Below, one piece after another: positions 6,024 through 9,232 of a stretch of DNA of 9,232 nucleotides. Within the stretch, counting starts at the first letter, position 1; every line of letters starts with the position of its first letter. A program made the position numbers and the translations under genes. The DNA lies in NCBI GenBank assembly GCA_030527065.1, contig JAUNBO010000069.1, positions 1 to 9,232 of the forward strand. The letters run 5' to 3'. Source of the stretch: Bacillota bacterium (GTDB taxonomy: Bacteria > Bacillota > Clostridia > Peptostreptococcales > Anaerovoracaceae). The notes beneath the pieces were generated by a model, which searched no databases, was not told the DNA's origin, and saw only the letters and a list, made by a program, of their open reading frames with translations.

Positions 6024-7275
6024 GCGCAGAGACGTGATCATAATAGGCGGCGGCCCCGGGGGCCTGGCGGCGGCGGCGGAGCTGAAAAGGCAAGGGGTGG
6101 AACGGGTCCTGGTGATAGAGCGTGAGCAGGAAGCGGGAGGCATTCTCCGGCAGTGCATCCACGACGGCTTCGGCCTCACCCGCTTCCGGAAAAGCCTCAG
6201 CGGCCCCGAGTACGCCTGGCGCTTCCTGTCCGAAGTCAGGGCCTCGGGGGCGGAGCTGCTGACCAACGCCATGGCCCTGAACATTGAAGCCCCCGAAGAA
6301 GGGACCGGCGGCTCTTTCACCGTCACCGCCGCCTCCCCCTCGGGCCTGCTCCGGTATCGGGCCGCCGCCGTGGTCCTGGCCATGGGCTGCCGGGAACGGA
6401 CCCGGGGGGCTCTGGCCATTCCCGGGGAGCGCCCTGCCGGCGTCTTTACCGCCGGCGCAGCCCAGGCCTATGTGAACCTGAAAAACCTGATGCCGGGCCG
6501 GGAGATCGTCATCCTGGGCTCCGGGGACGTGGGCCTCATCATGGCCCGCCGCCTTACCCTGGAAGGGGCCCGGGTCCTGGGCGTCTATGAGATCCTGCCC
6601 TGGCCCAGCGGCCTCCCCCGCAACCTGCGCCAATGTCTGCAGGACTACGGCATTCCCCTGTACCTCTCCCACACCGTCACGGAAATCCATGGCCGGGGCC
6701 GCCTCAATGGCCTCACCGTCAGCCAGGTGGACCGGGCCCGCCGTCCCATTCCCGGCACAGAAAGACACGTCCCCTGTGACACCCTCATCCTCTCCGCAGG
6801 CCTCATCCCGGAGAACGAGCTGACCCGGAAGGCCGGCGCCGCCATAGACCCCCGGACCGGCGGCCCTGTGGTGGACCAGTATTATCAGACCGGCATTCCC
6901 GGCCTGTTCGCCGCAGGCAACGTCCTGCAGGTCCACGATCTGGTGGACTATGTTTCCCTGGAAGCGGAAAACCTGGCCAGAAGCGCCGCCCGCTTCCTGG
7001 CGTCAGGACTGCCCCCCTGCCCCATCCCGGTGGAGGGGGAGGGCGTCACCCACACCGTCCCCCATTTCATCAGCGGCACGGAGGACGCAGTCGTCAGCTT
7101 CCGGGTGAAAGAACCTCTCCGCCAGGGCCGGGCGGAGGTCCGGCAGGACGGGCGAGCCATCTATGCCAAAAGGCTCCCCCGGGCCGTCCCGGCGGAAATG
7201 GAGCGCCTGACTCTCCCTTCCGCCAGCCTGGTCAGCCAGAACAGCATCAAGGTGGTGATTTCCCATGATGGATAG
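6016..7275 (+). CDS. Pyridine-nucleotide-disulfide-type FAD/NAD(P) oxidoreductase, second subunit of the module
   Basis: The 419-residue flavoprotein has an N-terminal FAD motif (IIIGGGPGG, 8-16). GGILRQCIHDGFG (41-53) is characteristic of this GlpA-partner branch. LAMGCRERTR (121-130) is followed by a second nucleotide-binding motif (LGSGDVG, 167-173) for NAD(P), and the second FAD-contact segment FAAGN (298-302). No CxxxxC redox disulfide is seen, so it is not a classical disulfide reductase. It probably passes electrons between the iron-sulfur dehydrogenase and NAD(P) or another carrier. I chose the ATG at 6016, which overlaps the previous stop by 8 nt and has AAAGG (6002-6006) 9 nt upstream. 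A longer reading from 5974 would add 14 residues before the FAD fold and lengthen the overlap. The next gene overlaps its 3' end by 11 nt, indicating translational coupling. Confidence 0.85.
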   Translation: MTERRDVIIIGGGPGGLAAAAELKRQGVERVLVIEREQEAGGILRQCIHDGFGLTRFRKSLSGPEYAWRFLSEVRASGAELLTNAMALNIEAPEEGTGGSFTVTAASPSGLLRYRAAAVVLAMGCRERTRGALAIPGERPAGVFTAGAAQAYVNLKNLMPGREIVILGSGDVGLIMARRLTLEGARVLGVYEILPWPSGLPRNLRQCLQDYGIPLYLSHTVTEIHGRGRLNGLTVSQVDRARRPIPGTERHVPCDTLILSAGLIPENELTRKAGAAIDPRTGGPVVDQYYQTGIPGLFAAGNVLQVHDLVDYVSLEAENLARSAARFLASGLPPCPIPVEGEGVTHTVPHFISGTEDAVVSFRVKEPLRQGRAEVRQDGRAIYAKRLPRAVPAEMERLTLPSASLVSQNSIKVVISHDG

Positions 7276-7666
7276 AACAGAAGAAGTGACCTGCATTCTC
7301 TGCCCCAACGGCTGCGCCGTCACGGTGAGTTCCCGGCAGGACCCCCTCTCCGGCGCCTGGCTCCCCACAGCCGTCTCCGGCAATCTCTGCGGGAGGGGCG
7401 AGGCCTATGCGAAGCAGGAGCTGACGGCTCCCCGGCGCACCCTCACCAGCTCTGTGGCCGTGGACGGAGGGGCGCTGCCCCTGGCCAGCGTCCGCCTCAC
7501 CAAAGCCGTCCCCCGGGAGCGCCTTCCCGAAATCATGGAGGAGATCCGCCGGATGCGGGTCTCCGCTCCTGTCCGCATGGGCCAGACCCTGGCGGAAAAT
7601 GTGAGAGGGCTGGGCGCAGACCTCATATGCACCCGAAACGTGGAGAAGAAGCCGGCGCAGGACTGA
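7265..7666 (+). CDS. DUF1667 family four-cysteine protein of the flavoprotein module
   Basis: This 133-residue soluble protein has CxxCxxxC near the N-terminus (Cys10, Cys13, Cys17) and a fourth cysteine at Cys42 in NLCGRG. The four are spaced to hold an iron-sulfur cluster or a zinc ion. The rest (about 50-125) has no catalytic motif that I recognise. This is the DUF1667 pattern, and such proteins are regularly encoded directly after the GlpA-like and PNDR-like flavoproteins seen here. The likely role is a small electron-transfer or structural subunit of that complex. The start at 7265 overlaps the previous gene by 11 nt. The ATG at 7268 is an equally possible start. A GGTGG element lies at 7251-7255. 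The last codons fall in a short duplicated segment (see repeat at 7651). Confidence 0.82.
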   Translation: MMDRTEEVTCILCPNGCAVTVSSRQDPLSGAWLPTAVSGNLCGRGEAYAKQELTAPRRTLTSSVAVDGGALPLASVRLTKAVPRERLPEIMEEIRRMRVSAPVRMGQTLAENVRGLGADLICTRNVEKKPAQD

Positions 7667-7730
7667 CCTGCCCCAGGCGGAAATAGAAAGGGAGCCGGCG
7701 CAGGGATGCTCTGCCCCGAACGGAAAAGGA
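7651..7730. repeat. Imperfect tandem duplication at the DUF1667-aminopeptidase junction
   Basis: GCCGGCGCAG starts two units, at 7651 and 7694. Without gaps the first 30 bases of the units agree at 23 positions, and both end in A-rich, GGA-containing sequence. The first unit holds the last codons and stop of the DUF1667 gene. The second ends in the ribosome binding site AGGAG (7727-7731) of the aminopeptidase. It looks like an old local duplication of about 43 bp. Confidence 0.6.
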
Positions 7731-7737
7731 GAATGTC

Positions 7738-8961
7738 ATGAAGGAAAGCAGCTTGAAGGAATATGCCCGGCTCATCGCCGTCACAGGGGCCAACGTTCAG
7801 AAAGACCAGGAGGTGGTCCTCCACGCCGAGCCGGACCAGCCGGAATTCGTCTTCCTGCTGACGGAGGAGTGCTACAAGGCCGGGGCTTCCCGGGTCCGGG
7901 TGGAATGGGGCTTTCAGCCTCTTATGGAGCTTCACACCCGCTATCAGACCCTGGAGACCCTCTCGCAGCTGGCGGATTGGGAAGTGGAGAAGCTCCGGAG
8001 CACGGCCCGGCTCCTGCCTGCCGTCATCTATCTGGATTCTGCGGACCCGGACGGGCTGGCCAACGCCGATGCGGAAAAGATGGTCCGGGCCCGTCAGGCC
8101 AAATATCCCATAGAAAAGCCCTTCCTTGACGCCATGGAAAACCGTCATCAGTGGTGCGTCGCCGCAGTCCCTGGGCAGGCCTGGGCGGAAAAGGTCTTTC
8201 CTGCCCTCAAAGGGGAGGAGGCTGTGGAAAAGCTCTGGGAAGCCATTCTTCAGGCCTCCCGGGCGGAGAAGGACCCGGCGGAGGCCTGGCGGGCTCACAA
8301 CGAAGACCTGGCGGGCCGCTGCCGTTACCTCAACAGCCTGGGCCTTGCCTCTCTGGAATACCGGGCGGGAAACGGCACCCGGCTGAAGGTGGGCCTGATC
8401 CCGGACGCTCTCTTTCTGGGAGGCCGGGAAACCACCATAGACGGCTGCCCCTTCAACCCCAACATCCCCAGCGAGGAAATCTTCATTTCTCCCATGCGGG
8501 GAGAGGCGGAGGGAGTGGTCTGTGCCACCAAACCCCTTTCTTACCGGGGCCAACTCATTGAGGATTTTCACTTCCGCTTTCAGGACGGAAAGGTGGCGGA
8601 GCTGGGGGCCGGGAAAAACCAGGAGCTGCTGCGCCGGCTTGTGGCCATGGACGAAGGGGCCCCTTTCCTGGGAGAATGCGCCCTCATTCCTCAGAACTCC
8701 CCCATCAACCGCTCCGGCCTCCTGTTCTACAACACCCTCTTCGATGAAAACGCCTCCTGCCATCTGGCCCTGGGAGCGGGCTTCACCAACTGCATTCGGG
8801 GCTATCAGGAGCTGAGTCTGGAGGAGTGCCGCCGCCGGGGGATCAACGACTCCATGATCCACCAGGACTTCATGATAGGCACTGAGGATCTGTCCGTCAC
8901 CGGCCGCACCCGGGACGGCAGGCAGGTCCCCATTTTCCGGGACGGCGGCTGGGCCTTTTAG
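7738..8961 (+). CDS. M29-family metallo-aminopeptidase (AmpS/PepS/aminopeptidase T type)
   Basis: A 407-residue, full-length cytosolic peptidase that removes N-terminal amino acids from peptides with a two-metal centre. The C-terminal catalytic domain carries the expected ligands: Glu246/Glu247 in NIPSEEIF, Glu313 in LGECAL, Glu338 and His342 in FDENASCHLALG, and His375 and Asp377 in MIHQDFMIG. FYNTLFDEN and GTEDLSVTG are family signatures. The N-terminal domain (about 1-200) starts LKEYARLIAVTGANVQKDQEVVL, also typical. The start has AGGAG (7727-7731) 6 nt upstream. The gene follows the DUF1667 gene by 71 nt on the same strand with no terminator visible, so co-transcription is likely, but a functional link to the flavoproteins is only inferred. 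A strong GC hairpin follows. Confidence 0.9.
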   Translation: MKESSLKEYARLIAVTGANVQKDQEVVLHAEPDQPEFVFLLTEECYKAGASRVRVEWGFQPLMELHTRYQTLETLSQLADWEVEKLRSTARLLPAVIYLDSADPDGLANADAEKMVRARQAKYPIEKPFLDAMENRHQWCVAAVPGQAWAEKVFPALKGEEAVEKLWEAILQASRAEKDPAEAWRAHNEDLAGRCRYLNSLGLASLEYRAGNGTRLKVGLIPDALFLGGRETTIDGCPFNPNIPSEEIFISPMRGEAEGVVCATKPLSYRGQLIEDFHFRFQDGKVAELGAGKNQELLRRLVAMDEGAPFLGECALIPQNSPINRSGLLFYNTLFDENASCHLALGAGFTNCIRGYQELSLEECRRRGINDSMIHQDFMIGTEDLSVTGRTRDGRQVPIFRDGGWAF

Positions 8962-8976
8962 GCCGTTCCTCTCCAC

Positions 8977-9004
8977 GGGGCGCCGGGCGGCGGCCCGGCG
9001 CCCC
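8977..9004 (+). terminator. GC-rich hairpin at the end of the operon
   Basis: A perfect 12-bp stem (GGGGCGCCGGGC, 8977-8988, with its complement at 8993-9004) encloses a GGCG loop, 15 nt after the aminopeptidase stop. No T-run follows directly. A T-rich stretch with a weak AT hairpin (GAAAAATC 9022-9029, GATTTTTTTC 9036-9045) comes about 20 nt later. The two together probably end the transcript, or the stem protects its 3' end. Confidence 0.55.
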
Positions 9005-9074
9005 TTGAATAGTAACGGTTTGAAAAATCTTTTTCGATTTTTTTCTTTCCTGCTTCCCGGAATCTTTCGGAATG

Positions 9075-9083
9075 TGGTACAAT
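9075..9083 (+). promoter_or_regulatory. Extended -10 promoter of the tRNA-Ser gene
   Basis: TGG-TACAAT (9075-9083) matches an extended -10 element, and transcription would start near 9090, about 24 nt before the tRNA. No good -35 is found 16-18 nt upstream (TCCCGG at 9055-9060), which suits an extended -10 promoter. Confidence 0.55.
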
Positions 9084-9113
9084 AGTGGGCAGAGAAAACC
9101 GAAAAGTTTATAT

Positions 9114-9202
9114 GGAGAGTTGTCCGAGTGGCTTAAGGAGCTGGTCTCGAAAACCAGTGTACCCATCAGGTACCCAGGGTTCAAATCCCTGACTCTCCGC
9201 CA
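9114..9202 (+). tRNA. tRNA-Ser, anticodon CGA (reads UCG)
   Basis: Acceptor GGAGAGT (9114-9120) pairs perfectly with ACTCTCC (9192-9198), followed by discriminator G and an encoded CCA (9200-9202). The anticodon stem CTGGT/ACCAG encloses the loop CTCGAAA, with anticodon CGA at 9148-9150. A long variable arm (GTACC, CATCA, GGTAC) marks it as a class II tRNA of the serine type. The T arm is CAGGG-TTCAAAT-CCCTG. The gene is complete. Confidence 0.96.
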
Positions 9203-9208
9203 CATACG

Positions 9209-9232
9209 AAAAGAGGCCTTCGGGTCTCTTTT
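9209..9232 (+). terminator. Intrinsic terminator after tRNA-Ser
   Basis: AAGAGGCC (9211-9218) and GGTCTCTT (9223-9230) form an 8-bp stem with one G-U pair and a UUCG tetraloop. Two flanking A-T pairs extend it. The T-run begins at the stem base and continues past the end of the window. Confidence 0.8.

Noticed and set aside
4203..6419. A 738-codon open frame on the minus strand
   Set aside because: It is antisense to the SGNH hydrolase and the two flavoprotein genes. It has low-complexity Gly/Ala/Arg-rich sequence and no start signal.
7405..8976. A 523-codon open frame on the minus strand
   Set aside because: It is antisense to the DUF1667 and M29 aminopeptidase genes, and no domain is recognisable.
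8897..9205. A 102-codon minus-strand frame starting MWRRVRDLNPG
   Set aside because: Its first part is the complement of the tRNA-Ser gene, a well-known source of false proteins in databases.
1..9232. CRISPR array, insertion sequence or prophage remains
   Set aside because: No regularly spaced repeats, transposase or integrase motifs, or terminal inverted repeats were seen. The tRNA-Ser 3' end has no second copy within the window.

Overview
The window looks like chromosomal DNA from a GC-rich member of the Bacillota, most likely class Clostridia. The reasons are strong AAGGAG/GGAGG ribosome binding sites, sigma-A type promoters, a B. subtilis-type ThyA, a type IV prepilin, and a flavoprotein/DUF1667 module that is common in clostridia. 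Genus and species cannot be read from the sequence. Coding density is high, no gap exceeds about 205 bases, and all gaps are accounted for below. No insertion sequence, phage gene or CRISPR array was seen.

Left block, minus strand (3844 down to 1). A strong promoter at 3817-3844 reads a housekeeping operon: thrS (a threonyl-tRNA synthetase without the TGS domain), thyA (thymidylate synthase) and larB (nickel-pincer cofactor synthesis). It ends at an intrinsic terminator at 222-256. An AT-rich gap follows, with its own promoter for a type IV prepilin gene that runs off the left edge; only its first 33 codons are present.

Divergent control region (3730-3862). Two good promoters face away from each other and share one palindromic -10 sequence. 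The thrS leader also carries a strong hairpin whose loop is complementary to the presumed 5' end of the transcript.

Right block, plus strand (3789 to 9004). A probable operon encodes a small cytosolic SGNH/GDSL hydrolase, then three tightly overlapping genes: a GlpA-like FAD dehydrogenase with a BFD-type [2Fe-2S] domain, a pyridine-nucleotide-disulfide-type flavoprotein, and a four-cysteine DUF1667 protein. An M29 aminopeptidase follows, and a 12-bp GC hairpin closes the block. The three middle genes form a recognisable electron-transferring dehydrogenase module, best known from glycerol 3-phosphate oxidation. No glycerol kinase or transporter is present here, so the substrate is open.

Right edge. 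A tRNA-Ser(CGA) gene lies between its own extended -10 promoter and an intrinsic terminator with a UUCG loop at the very end of the window.

Nothing here is clearly a new system. The most unusual points are the flavoprotein module placed between a hydrolase and a peptidase, the shared -10 palindrome, the thrS leader structure, and larB inside a thrS-thyA operon.
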